Source of the DNA: Verrucomicrobiota bacterium
GTDB taxonomy: Bacteria > Verrucomicrobiota > Verrucomicrobiia > Limisphaerales > UBA8199
DNA: 64,000 bases
Direction of reading: 5' to 3'
Assembly: GCA_003176045.1 (NCBI GenBank)
Contig: PSRM01000218.1
Span: forward strand, 1-64,000
Position 1 is the first letter of the stretch. Every line of letters begins with the position of its first letter. The notes beneath the pieces are model-generated. The model did no database searches and was not told the origin of the DNA. It saw only the letters and a program-made list of their open reading frames with translations. This document shows, piece after piece, positions 17,693-25,714 of this stretch. The translations under genes and the position numbers were made by a program.

Positions 17693-19201
17693 ATGCTCAA
17701 CCAACTCACGCTGACAGAACTCGTGGCCCGGCTGGCCCGCCGCGAAGTCTCTTCGCGCGAAGCCACACAGGCGTGTCTCGACCAGATCCAGCGTGTGGAT
17801 GGGCAGATCCGCGCTTTCATCAGTTACGATGCCGCCGATGCCATGGCGCAAGCCGAAGCTGCCGATAAGGCGCTTGCCTCTGGCCAAACCCATGCCCAAC
17901 GACCTCTGCTCGGGGTGCCCATCGCCATCAAAGATGTCATCGCCGCCAAGGGTCAGCCACTGAATTGTGGTTCCAAAATCCTCGGCAACTTCATCTCGCC
18001 TTATGACGCCACAGTGGTCGAGAAGTTGAAAGCAGCCGGGGCGATTGTCTTTGGCCGGCTGAATATGGACGAATTTGCCATGGGCAGCTCGACGGAAAAT
18101 TCTGCATTCCAAGTGACGCACAATCCCTGGGATCTTTCGCGGATTCCCGGCGGCTCTTCCGGCGGTTCGGCCGCAGCCGTAGTTGCGGACGAGTGTATTG
18201 CGGCCCTGGGCTCGGACACCGGAGGCTCAATCCGCCAACCTGCAGCTCTGTGTGGTTGCGTCGGTCTAAAACCATCTTATGGCCGTGTCTCACGGTACGG
18301 GCTGGTTGCCTTTGCCTCTTCGCTCGACCAGATCGGCTGTTTTGGCAAACAGGTTCGCGATGCAGCCATTGTCCTAAAGGCCATTAGCGGTGTGGACCAT
18401 CGCGATTCCACCAGCGTTCCTCAGCCAGTCCCAGACTACCCCGCCGCGCTCACTGGCGACATCAAAGGTCTGAGACTCGGCCTACCCAAAGAATACGGCC
18501 TTGGGTCGCCTGGGAGCGCCGGGGTCTCGCCGGCGAGTGCAGGCGGCCTCGACCCCGAAGTAAAACAGGCCGTTGAAGTCGCCCTAAAGCACCTCCAAAA
18601 CCTCGGTGCCGAAATCGTCGAAATCTCTCTGCCCCACACCGATTACGCCATCGCGACCTACTACATCATCGCCACCGCCGAGGCCAGCGCCAATCTCGCC
18701 CGTTTCGACGGCATCCGTTATGGCGCCCGCGTCGCTGGGGCCGACCCCATCGAGCTCTACAGCAAAACCCGCGGCGCAGGGTTTGGTGCTGAGGTAAAGC
18801 GCCGGATCATTCTTGGCACTTACGTTCTGAGCAGTGGATACTACGACGCCTATTACTTGCGGGCGCAAAAAGTTCGCACCCTGATCCGCCAGGATTTCCT
18901 GTCCGCTTTCGAAAAAGTGGACGCGATCATCTGTCCCACTTCTCCAACCGCCGCCTTCAAAATCGGCGAGAAGGCCGATGACCCGCTCCAGATGTATTTG
19001 ATGGACATCTTTACGATTTCGGTTAACCTCGCCGGCATCTGCGGCATTAGCATCCCCTGCGGCTTCACCGCATGGCCCAAACTGCCCATCGGCCTCCAAC
19101 TGCTCGGCAAACCCTTCGGCGAAGAAACCATCCTCCGCGTCGCCCACGCCTACGAGCAGAGCACGCCCTGGCATAAGGAGAAACCGCCGCTGGCAAGCTG
19201 A
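17693..19201 (+). CDS. gatA: Asp-tRNA(Asn)/Glu-tRNA(Gln) amidotransferase subunit A
   Basis: The 502-residue protein has the amidase signature with the Ser-cisSer-Lys triad: Lys in [10 protein letters not shown], the cis-Ser in [12 protein letters not shown] and the nucleophile Ser in [16 protein letters not shown]. GatA releases ammonia from glutamine to amidate misacylated tRNA within the GatCAB complex. Neither gatC nor gatB is nearby; they may lie elsewhere. Residues about 272-286 ([15 protein letters not shown]) are an in-frame insertion encoded by interspersed-repeat DNA, placed in a surface-exposed variable region. The frame is intact, so the protein is presumably functional. The stop overlaps the start of the downstream toxin-like gene (TGATGA). 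Confidence 0.95.
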   Translation: MLNQLTLTELVARLARREVSSREATQACLDQIQRVDGQIRAFISYDAADAMAQAEAADKALASGQTHAQRPLLGVPIAIKDVIAAKGQPLNCGSKILGNFISPYDATVVEKLKAAGAIVFGRLNMDEFAMGSSTENSAFQVTHNPWDLSRIPGGSSGGSAAAVVADECIAALGSDTGGSIRQPAALCGCVGLKPSYGRVSRYGLVAFASSLDQIGCFGKQVRDAAIVLKAISGVDHRDSTSVPQPVPDYPAALTGDIKGLRLGLPKEYGLGSPGSAGVSPASAGGLDPEVKQAVEVALKHLQNLGAEIVEISLPHTDYAIATYYIIATAEASANLARFDGIRYGARVAGADPIELYSKTRGAGFGAEVKRRIILGTYVLSSGYYDAYYLRAQKVRTLIRQDFLSAFEKVDAIICPTSPTAAFKIGEKADDPLQMYLMDIFTISVNLAGICGISIPCGFTAWPKLPIGLQLLGKPFGEETILRVAHAYEQSTPWHKEKPPLAS

Positions 19202-19492
19202 TGAAACACGAAATCGAGTTCACGATAGATGCCGAGCTGGATCTTGAGTTTTTTACGGGTGTTTGATCGCCGGATTATTACTGAAGGCATTCGCGTTCAA
19301 CTTACCCACCAGCCACTGGTCGAAACCAGAAACAGGAAACTCTTGCGAGAGAATCCCCTCGCACCCTGGGCATTGAGAATTCGCCAATTTCGAGTATTTT
19401 ATAAAGTCGAAGATGAAGTTGTGGCAATAAACGCGATCGGCTATAAGAAGCACAACACGCTATTTATTCGCGGGAAAGAAGTAACGCTGTGA
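19201..19492 (+). pseudogene. RelE/ParE-type toxin, frameshifted
   Basis: Translation from ATG 19201 gives [21 protein letters not shown] and stops. The downstream frame continues with VFDRRIITEGIRVQLTHQ and FRVFYKVEDEVVAINAIGY, the ordinary body of a RelE/ParE-family toxin. Removing one T from the T6 run at 19248-19253 restores a continuous DLEFLRVFDRR junction. RelE toxins cleave mRNA at the ribosome. The gene overlaps the gatA stop by one base and is followed by its antitoxin, so this is toxin-first order. It is either inactivated or carries an assembly error. Confidence 0.8.
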
Positions 19493-19739
19493 AAACGATA
19501 GATTTGAAGAAAAATCCGTGTCTCTCGACCAACTGCTGACAATGGCCGATAAAACACCAATTAAGCTGCGCAATGCCCAAGGCAGCGAGTTCTTGCTGAG
19601 CCCCGCTGATGATTTCGCATCCGAAGTGGAACTGCTGAGGCGGAATCACGAGTTTCTCTCCTTTCTTGATGAGCGCTCCCGTTCTCGCAAGCGAAGGTCC
19701 ATTGATGAGGTAGAACGAGATCTTCTGAAGGAAGAATGA
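19489..19739 (+). pseudogene. Antitoxin partner of the RelE-type toxin, apparently frameshifted
   Basis: GTG 19489 overlaps the toxin end and reads VKTIDLKKNPCLSTNC then stops. The other frame (GTG 19518) gives SLDQLLTMADKTPIKLRNAQ and ends with ERSRSRKRRSIDEVERDL, a shape typical of small antitoxins with an N-terminal DNA-binding strand. Adding one A to the run at 19510-19514 joins the two as KKKSVSLDQLL. Initiation at GTG 19518 alone would still yield a 73-residue product. It would neutralise the toxin and autorepress the pair. Confidence 0.65.
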
Positions 19740-19742
19740 GAA

Positions 19743-20042
19743 ATGGGACTTAAGCTGCGGCTCTGCCTGTTTCAAGGTGTGGACGAACGGCAAGTCGAGC
19801 GGGCCTGCCAAATATACTATTCCAAAAAGGGCAGGCGTTTGGTGGATAGTGGCGATGAGTTCTTTCGTTACCACCTGCATCAGCAGGATCAAGGATGGGT
19901 GTTCGCATCTCCTATCTGGCGCTCGTTCTGGATTGAACGTCGTCAGGCCTTCGACCATGACAAGGCGCGAAGTGGATTGAAGCAACGAACATCGTCCGTG
20001 GTGCTGGCTAAAAAGGACCGGAACACAATGAAGAACTTATGA
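19743..20042 (+). CDS. Hypothetical small protein, coupled to a DUF2254 gene
   Basis: This 99-residue frame starts three bases after the antitoxin stop, and its stop overlaps the next start (ATGA at 20039-20042). That spacing is the best evidence that it is real. The protein is basic and soluble with an aromatic-rich centre (YHLHQQDQGWVFASPIWRSF). No domain is recognised. It may belong to the toxin-antitoxin operon or simply share a transcript with the DUF2254 gene. Confidence 0.45.
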   Translation: MGLKLRLCLFQGVDERQVERACQIYYSKKGRRLVDSGDEFFRYHLHQQDQGWVFASPIWRSFWIERRQAFDHDKARSGLKQRTSSVVLAKKDRNTMKNL

Positions 20043-21370
20043 ACCCTAAAGTCCCGCGAGCAGGACGAAGGGAGTTGGGACCCTGGGCGATCCCGCTGAC
20101 GTACACTGTGGTGACATTGGTCTTCGGCTTGTGGTTCCCGCATGTCGAGCACTATGTCCTGCCTCATCTCATGTCCAGCATGAGTGTAGCGGCGGCGATG
20201 AGTATCTGTGGCGCCATCTCCTCGGGGATGATTGCTCTGACTGGCATCGTCTTCTCGCTGGCATTTGTTGTGGTTCAGTTCAGCGCCACGGCCTACTCGC
20301 CGCGCCTGGTCCTTTGGGTGGCACGCGATCCAGTTGTCTCGCACGCGTTAGGGGTCTTCATCAGCACTTTTTTGTATGCCCTGATCATGCTCGGGTGGGT
20401 GGATAGGAACGCCTCCGGCAAGGTCCCCCTCATCAGCAGTTGGATAGTGTTTGTCCTGCTCCTGGCCAGCATGGGCATGTTTATCTCACTCGTCGAAAGA
20501 ATTGGGCTGCTCAAAGTAAGCCGGATGCTGATTTTCACTGGCAACTATGGCAGAAAGGCTATCACTCAACTGTATTCGCCAGGCGCGGCGGCGCCGGCCA
20601 GAATCGGGACCCAGGAGTATCGCGAGAAGCCAGTCTCACAAACACTGACTTACAGCGGTCGTCCACAGGTAGTCCAGGCCGTGCAGGTGGCCGCGCTCAT
20701 GAAGCTGGCTTCCGACCACAACGCCGTCATTGAAATCAGCGCTCCGGTCGGAGATTCCATCTTGGAAATGGCGCCGTTACTTCGCGTTTATGGCGGCCCG
20801 GGCAATCTGGACGAGCGGGCGCTGCGGCGAGCGATCGAGATCGGTGACGAACGGACCTTCGAGCAGGACCCGAAATACGCGCTTCGGCTCATTGTGGACA
20901 TAGCCATCAAAGCACTTTCGCCAGCCGTCAACGATCCGACTACGGCAGTTCAGGCCTTGGATCAAATCGAGGACCTGCTGCTTCGGCTGGGACGGTGCGA
21001 TTTGGACATCGGACACTATCGGGACCACCAGGGTGCCCTAAGGCTGGTTATTCCCTTCCCGACCTGGGACGATTGCCTGCGGCTCGCGCTGGATGAGATT
21101 CGCTTCTGCGGCGCAAACAGTGTCCAGGTCACCCGCCGCATGATGGCACTCATCAAAAGCCTGCTGGCGGTCTTACCGGTTGAGCGCCATGCCGCGTTGC
21201 AGCATTGGGAACGCCGGGTCCAGGCCACGATCATGAGAACTTTCGAGGACGCCGAAGAGAAGAAGGAAGCCGCCGTTGCAGACAGGCAGGGGCTGGGGCT
21301 GGGGGAGGAAAAGCCTGCGGGCAAGCCGGAAGATGAGGCGGGCTCGAGGTTGGCCATTAAAGGCCGGTGA
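20039..21370 (+). CDS. DUF2254 family integral membrane protein
   Basis: The 443-residue protein has four N-terminal membrane segments (residues about 18-150) and a soluble C-terminal half. The segment ALRRAIEIGDERTFEQDP followed by YALRLIVDIAIKALSPAVND and PTTAVQALDQIEDLL is diagnostic of DUF2254. The function of the family is unknown; it is widespread in bacteria. The start overlaps the stop of the preceding small gene. The C-terminal 45 residues are charged and Glu/Gly-rich, probably disordered. Confidence 0.9.
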   Translation: MNPKVPRAGRRELGPWAIPLTYTVVTLVFGLWFPHVEHYVLPHLMSSMSVAAAMSICGAISSGMIALTGIVFSLAFVVVQFSATAYSPRLVLWVARDPVVSHALGVFISTFLYALIMLGWVDRNASGKVPLISSWIVFVLLLASMGMFISLVERIGLLKVSRMLIFTGNYGRKAITQLYSPGAAAPARIGTQEYREKPVSQTLTYSGRPQVVQAVQVAALMKLASDHNAVIEISAPVGDSILEMAPLLRVYGGPGNLDERALRRAIEIGDERTFEQDPKYALRLIVDIAIKALSPAVNDPTTAVQALDQIEDLLLRLGRCDLDIGHYRDHQGALRLVIPFPTWDDCLRLALDEIRFCGANSVQVTRRMMALIKSLLAVLPVERHAALQHWERRVQATIMRTFEDAEEKKEAAVADRQGLGLGEEKPAGKPEDEAGSRLAIKGR

Positions 21371-21407
21371 AGAAACCGGTCCGAATTGCTGCCACACTTG
21401 ACGCACC

Positions 21408-21812
21408 ATGCTTCATTATCTCCTTCTCGGCTACATTGGATTGTATGTCTTTGTCGGAATCGCCGCAGTTTTTCAAAGCGCGCTCGGACTTCCGAACCTG
21501 GGAGAAAAGAACGAGAAACCGTGGGAAACTCCAGCGGAAGGTGTTCTTGGGATTCTAGTGCTAGGGTTCGGTCTGGCCGGAATGCTTTTTCTTTCCGTAA
21601 GCTTCCAACCATATTGGTTGAGACTTATTTGGCGTCCAATCAGCATCGGCGTAGCCATAGCTCAGGTGTGGTCGTTACTTAGAGATTGGGAGAAAATCGG
21701 TCAGGAGCCCACGGTGCAGGCCCAGAAGGAGGTACTCCCCTTCGCCTATCTTATAGCGTTTCTGCTTGAGGGCCCTGCGGTGGTTTTGAACCTGTACTAT
21801 GCCTTCCGATAG
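21408..21812 (+). CDS. Small integral membrane protein, unknown
   Basis: The 134-residue protein has three to four predicted membrane segments (MLHYLLLGYIGLYVFVGIAA, GILVLGFGLAGMLFLSVSF, and a C-terminal pair around IGVAIAQVW and LPFAYLIAFLL). It starts 38 bp after the DUF2254 gene on the same strand and may be co-transcribed. No family is recognised. A copy of the long direct repeat starts 38 bp after its stop codon. Confidence 0.65.
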   Translation: MLHYLLLGYIGLYVFVGIAAVFQSALGLPNLGEKNEKPWETPAEGVLGILVLGFGLAGMLFLSVSFQPYWLRLIWRPISIGVAIAQVWSLLRDWEKIGQEPTVQAQKEVLPFAYLIAFLLEGPAVVLNLYYAFR

Positions 21813-21849
21813 CCATGCGTGAAGGAGATTACCACAAGTCTAGCCGAAG

Positions 21850-22196
21850 AATGGCTCCAGAGGCAGGGCTCGGCCGTTGTATCGCTCTGTTTCCCCCTTA
21901 TTTAGCACAGGTGTCAGCACAATTCAAGTGTATCAGTATCCTATTGGAGCGTATTTTTGTGGACCGGGTGCTGGCACTTTTGCTGACAGTCACTGCTAGC
22001 CCACTTGGATCGCTTCATTTTTTTCATTTTTTCAGTGTCAGTGTCGACTAAATATGTCGCCTTGTGGATCCATCCCGGTCTGCGCCCAGTGCTGGGATTT
22101 CGGCTAGGGCGAGATGTTTGAGCCCAGAGCACCGAGCGGCTTTAGTAACCCGCTGACGACGAGGATGGGAAGCTCCTGTTCTGCAAAACCGAGGAG
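21850..22196 (+). repeat. Long direct repeat, left copy (about 347 bp)
   Basis: This segment and 61406-61751 are homologous end to end in the same orientation. The best 135 bases (from atcgctctgtttcc through cagtcactgct) match at roughly nine of ten positions by eye, and both copies end with cgctgacgacgag and ctgcaaaaccgag. No convincing ORF is conserved. The two copies bracket the eCIS-bearing region. Confidence 0.85.
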
Positions 22197-23003
22197 TTTA
22201 GCGGGTAAGTTTGAACACCTGGGCGTATCAAAATAACGAATTTCGGATCATTCGCTGTCCTCCACAGAAGGAATGGCGTGTGCTATTTGCTTCGGAGGTA
22301 ACCGGATTCCAGATGTAAGGTTTGGTGGAACGTCGCGAAGCGACACCCCAAACAGGTTCTCTTTTGGGCAGGCTTTTTTCTGTCAGATAAGCCGGGGGGT
22401 AGAAGTGATTGCGCCTGGGACTCGGCAAGAGGCGGGTTTCGCCTCATTGCCCGAAGGTTTTGGATTTTGAGTTTGTTCATACGAAATCCTCATAAGGTTC
22501 GAGCGAGCATCCGAACAGTGGCTATTGACAGATCGGGACCTCCCGTAAACAAGCCAAGAAGAAAGGTATCGATATGTTTTGGCTGGCCAGAGTCTCAATA
22601 GCTTCAGGCTGGGGGCGAAGGAATCGTCTGAGACAGCCCACCGCATTGTTCTGGGGCCTGGCCAATATCAGACCATATGGCGAGCTGCAATGGCCATTCT
22701 TTGGAAATATTTCGGCACCGCTCCGACGGGCCTACAACTGATGGCCGGATGTTATATTACGATCTCGTCAGCCCGACCGATCAAAAAGCGCAGCCTCAGA
22801 AGCAAGTTCTGTTTTCGATAACTCCGATAAAGGACCAAAGACGGCAAGGTAGTGTTGTCCCAACCTTTGCTCTATTAAGCATGCGAACCTTAACGGGTGA
22901 ACGGGCCGAACCTGGAAATTGTGAATAATTTGTGAATAACTTTTGGTTGCGACATTCTTATTTATGTTATTATGTAAACTCAATTTCCGGTGTTGCTGTA
23001 GCC
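22197..23003. other. Largely non-coding stretch before the sigma-54 activator
   Basis: I see no recognisable gene here. A/T-rich sequence with ttatttatgttattatg at about 22959-22975 could hold a promoter for the activator gene. Short candidate ORFs on both strands resemble nothing I know. Confidence 0.5.
22574..22741 (+). CDS. Candidate 55-residue small ORF
   Basis: ATG 22574 is preceded by gaaagg at a spacing of seven bases. The frame encodes a hydrophobic, Trp- and Arg-rich peptide (MFWLARVSIASGWGRR at its start). It is reported only because the ribosome-binding spacing is good in an otherwise geneless stretch. It may well be spurious. Confidence 0.18.
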   Translation: MFWLARVSIASGWGRRNRLRQPTALFWGLANIRPYGELQWPFFGNISAPLRRAYN

Positions 23004-23030
23004 CGGCAGGTGTTCTGCCGTTTTGTTTTG
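23004..23030 (+). terminator. Intrinsic-terminator-like hairpin upstream of the activator gene
   Basis: The stem cggcag/ctgccg with loop gtgtt is followed by ttttgttttg. A second hairpin (gcctgcc/ggcaggc, 23065-23082) follows before the gene. The first could end upstream transcription or form an attenuator in the leader of the activator gene. Confidence 0.5.
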
Positions 23031-23095
23031 CTTTGTCTATTGTTGGCTAAATCTCAGATAAAGGGCCTGCCGGGAGGCAGGCACCTTAGTGGTAA

Positions 23096-24685
23096 TTGAT
23101 CAATGGGGAGACGAGGTGCTTTGTGAAACAAGAATGCAGTGGTGTGTTTTTGGCTGCTGGCCAAGCCCGAGAAAGGCAGATAGCGCCTAGGGCAGAGTCG
23201 GCAAGGAAACAAGGTACAGTTGTCGTAATTGATCCTTGCTGCTCGCGCCGAGAACGTACTGCCCTGATCATCGCTGATTGCGGCGGAAAATCCCATTGTA
23301 GCGAAAGCCAACTCAAAGATCCCAGCACGCTTCCGTGCAGCAGCCAGATTCTCATTGTTGGCCTCGAATCACAACCAAACGCAAACGCTTCGGCCCTATC
23401 CGCCCTCCGCCTCTCCCGACAGCCTGGACTCAAGCTGATTGTTTTAGCTAACGGGCTGGAGCGGTGGCCTTTGCGAGATCGGTGCATTCTGCATTTAACC
23501 GGGGCTTCTCATCTATTGGACAGCGCCACTGCAGATTTTGATCACAAACTCCGCTATTTGTTGCGGCAAATGCTAAGTGACGCAGCAGCGCAAGTGACAG
23601 AGGACCGGCGGATACGTGACATCATGGCTCGCCTGGGTGTAGTGGGGGCTAGCGAAGCAATGGTTAGGCTATTCCGAATTGTGTCGCGGATCAGCCCGTT
23701 GAGTCAGTTGCCAGTTCTCCTCACTGGCGAGACCGGCACGGGCAAGGAGTTATTGGCGCATGCGATTCATGCCCTCGATCCAAACCGCTGTAAGGGGCCC
23801 TTCATCGCGGTTAACTGTGCGGCACTTAGCCCTACGCTTGCGGAGAGCGAATTATTCGGGTACCGGCGCGGCACGTTCACTGGTGCTGAGCGAGATCGTA
23901 AGGGTCTAATTCGTGCCGCCAGCGGAGGCGTGTTATTCTTGGACGAAATTGGCGATTTAGGTATCGACCTCCAGCCCAAGCTTCTTCGTGTGCTCCAGGA
24001 GAACCGAGTGCTAACGTTGGGGGAAGATGAGGAAGTTTTGGTAAATGTCCGTGTGATCGCGGCAACCAATCAAGACCTGCGTGAACTAACCAATCAACGA
24101 AAGTTTCGCGCTGATTTGTTTCAACGACTAAACGTCCTTCCTGTTCGAGTGCCATGCCTACGGGAGAGAACCTCGGACATAGAGCCGCTAGCGCGTTACT
24201 TTCTGGCAAAGCACAGCGGCTTGCGACCGGATGACCCTCTGGAAATCGCTCCTGATTTTTTTGAAGCTCTCAAATTGCTGGAGATGCCAGAAAATGTCCG
24301 ACAGTTAGAAAACATCATCCGACAGGCGATTGTGCGCAAGGAACCGGGAATTCAACTGACTTTGATCGATTTGCCGCCGGAGATTTTACTGCAATTGTGT
24401 AAGGAGGGACCCGTGGCTCACCCGACTGAGCTTCAAAGCCAAACTCCGACTCCAATTCGGCCCAGCCTCGACAATGATTCAGGCATGGAAGTCCTCCCGC
24501 TTTGGGAAGGCCTTCTCCGAACATATCATGGCAACCTTGTAAACTGTTTACGCGCCTGTGAGCGTTCGCTTCTGTCGGTTGTAATGCAGAGTGCGCATGG
24601 AAATCAATCGCAAATGGCCCGCGTGATGGGAATCACGGCACGGAGTGTTTATAGCAAATTGCGGAAGCACGGTTTGCAGACTTGA
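23096..24685 (+). CDS. Sigma-54-dependent transcriptional activator (bEBP) of the eCIS locus
   Basis: The 529-residue frame starts at TTG 23096; GTG 23123 is an equally good start. The N-terminal 160 residues resemble a receiver domain, but the position of the phospho-acceptor Asp is occupied by ILIVGLES, so phosphorylation is doubtful. The AAA+ domain follows with Walker A GETGTGKE (from residue 211), the sigma-54 contact loop as GTFTGA (259-264) instead of GAFTGA, Walker B VLFLDEIGD and a sensor region. The C-terminus is a Fis-type helix-turn-helix (NQSQMARVMGITARSVYSKL). It should bind upstream of a sigma-54 promoter and remodel the closed complex by ATP hydrolysis. A matching promoter lies 213 bp downstream, pointing at the eCIS operon. 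Confidence 0.93.
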   Translation: MINGETRCFVKQECSGVFLAAGQARERQIAPRAESARKQGTVVVIDPCCSRRERTALIIADCGGKSHCSESQLKDPSTLPCSSQILIVGLESQPNANASALSALRLSRQPGLKLIVLANGLERWPLRDRCILHLTGASHLLDSATADFDHKLRYLLRQMLSDAAAQVTEDRRIRDIMARLGVVGASEAMVRLFRIVSRISPLSQLPVLLTGETGTGKELLAHAIHALDPNRCKGPFIAVNCAALSPTLAESELFGYRRGTFTGAERDRKGLIRAASGGVLFLDEIGDLGIDLQPKLLRVLQENRVLTLGEDEEVLVNVRVIAATNQDLRELTNQRKFRADLFQRLNVLPVRVPCLRERTSDIEPLARYFLAKHSGLRPDDPLEIAPDFFEALKLLEMPENVRQLENIIRQAIVRKEPGIQLTLIDLPPEILLQLCKEGPVAHPTELQSQTPTPIRPSLDNDSGMEVLPLWEGLLRTYHGNLVNCLRACERSLLSVVMQSAHGNQSQMARVMGITARSVYSKLRKHGLQT

Positions 24686-24750
24686 GTTCCTGCTGTCATC
24701 CCGCGTTCTGAAGGCTGGTGTCTCGGGTCGGTCCGAGCACGAAGAACAAG

Positions 24751-24799
24751 AAAGCGTTTTCCGGCAGAATTCTTCTGAATTCGGAAAAGCGTTTCCGAG
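24751..24799 (+). promoter_or_regulatory. Candidate activator binding sites (UAS)
   Basis: Two direct copies of aaagcgtt(t)tccg lie at 24751-24764 and 24786-24798, with a partly inverted cggaaaagcg and an inner gaattcttctgaattc palindrome. They lie about 100-150 bp upstream of the -24 element, the usual distance for sigma-54 activator sites. Occupancy is inferred. Confidence 0.45.
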
Positions 24800-24897
24800 T
24801 CGCAAGGCTTAACAATCCAGCCAGGAAAACATCCAGAAGCAAAAAATACCGCGGCTAAGCGAGGCTTTTCCAGTATCATCTTCAACCGGTCCCCCCC

Positions 24898-24915
24898 TTG
24901 GCACGCCGCTTGCAA
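24898..24915 (+). promoter_or_regulatory. Sigma-54 (-24/-12) promoter
   Basis: The sequence ttggcac, then gccgc, then ttgcaa matches the consensus TGGCAC-N5-TTGC exactly. The GG at 24900-24901 and GC at 24912-24913 have the required 12-base offset. Transcription would start near 24925. It reads into the small leader gene, the NusG-like gene and the eCIS structural genes. Confidence 0.85.
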
Positions 24916-24948
24916 TGGCTTGAGAGTCCACCATTAGCGAATGAGAAG

Positions 24949-25191
24949 GTGGCATCGGAAAATGGAAAGTCACGCTATGTGAAAAACCGTCAGGTCGAGT
25001 TTCCACTTAAAGATGTGTATTTTCCTGACAAGATAACAGTCTTTGAAGCTTTACATGGTGAAACAATGATCGAGGGGCAAATGGCTCAGCTAACAACAGG
25101 ACCGGAAGGAGAAATGTTCGCGGTTATAAATCTCGAACATCTGGATCAACCAGTACTGGTGCCACTCAGATGTGTTAAAGAGAAGTCGTGA
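24949..25191 (+). CDS. Small leader protein of the eCIS operon, unknown
   Basis: The frame is open from inside the promoter, so the start must lie after about 24925. GTG 24949 gives 80 residues and GTG 24979 gives 70. The protein is acidic and beta-rich in its second half (LTTGPEGEMFAVINLEHLDQ). There is no signal peptide, membrane segment or recognised family. It ends eight bases before the NusG-like start, so the two are almost certainly co-transcribed. As the first product of the sigma-54 transcript it could be a regulator or adaptor, but that is only inferred from position. Confidence 0.55.
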   Translation: MASENGKSRYVKNRQVEFPLKDVYFPDKITVFEALHGETMIEGQMAQLTTGPEGEMFAVINLEHLDQPVLVPLRCVKEKS

Positions 25192-25198
25192 TTCAAAA

Positions 25199-25714
25199 AT
25201 GGACTGGCTCTGCGACATCAATTGGTTTGCAATTCATACTAAGCGATTTCGGGAAGATATCGCCGCTTCCAGCATTCGTGCGCTGGGCCTCGAAACCTTT
25301 CTGCCGATGGTGAACGTCGAAGATCCAGGACGGGAGGTAATCAAGCGGGACACAAAGCCTTTGTTTCCAGCCTATCTCTTTGCTCGATTCAGCCCGGCAG
25401 TTTTCCTGGACTCGATTGAGTCAGCCCGCGGCGTCCTGCATGTGATCAAGTCAGGCGATTGCCCGATCCCAGTGGAGGAAGAAGTCGTGCGCGAGATTCA
25501 GAATTGGGTTGAAGAGGATGGCCTTATACGGTTTCAGCGGCGCGGACTGAGGCCCGGAGACCTCGTTTCGATTCAGTATGGGCCGTTCGCTGGAATGATG
25601 GCGCGCGTGGAAGCCGAACTAAACGGTGAGAGACGCGTAGCAATTTTGCTCGAGACACTTTGGAACGCACGCGTGCTGATCGACAGAAGCTGGCTTGAAG
25701 CTACGTCAGCTTAA
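25199..25714 (+). CDS. NusG/RfaH-like specialised antiterminator
   Basis: The protein has 171 residues from ATG 25199 (MDWLCDINWFAIHTK). It has an N-terminal NGN domain with the family's W(F/Y)-hydrophobic-x-T-K opening, the FLPMVNVEDPGRE beta-loop and LFPAYLFARF core, and a C-terminal KOW motif (GDLVSIQYGPFAGMMARVEA). Specialised NusG paralogues (RfaH, LoaP, UpxY) ride with RNA polymerase and suppress termination in long operons. Here it lies directly between the sigma-54 promoter and about 27 kb of structural genes, so processivity of the eCIS transcript is its most likely role. The housekeeping nusG would be expected next to secE and rpl genes, which are absent. Confidence 0.9.
   Translation: MDWLCDINWFAIHTKRFREDIAASSIRALGLETFLPMVNVEDPGREVIKRDTKPLFPAYLFARFSPAVFLDSIESARGVLHVIKSGDCPIPVEEEVVREIQNWVEEDGLIRFQRRGLRPGDLVSIQYGPFAGMMARVEAELNGERRVAILLETLWNARVLIDRSWLEATSA

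Noticed and set aside
19464..19985. 173-residue minus-strand frame over the antitoxin region
   Set aside because: It lies opposite the antitoxin and the coupled small gene and shows no motif.
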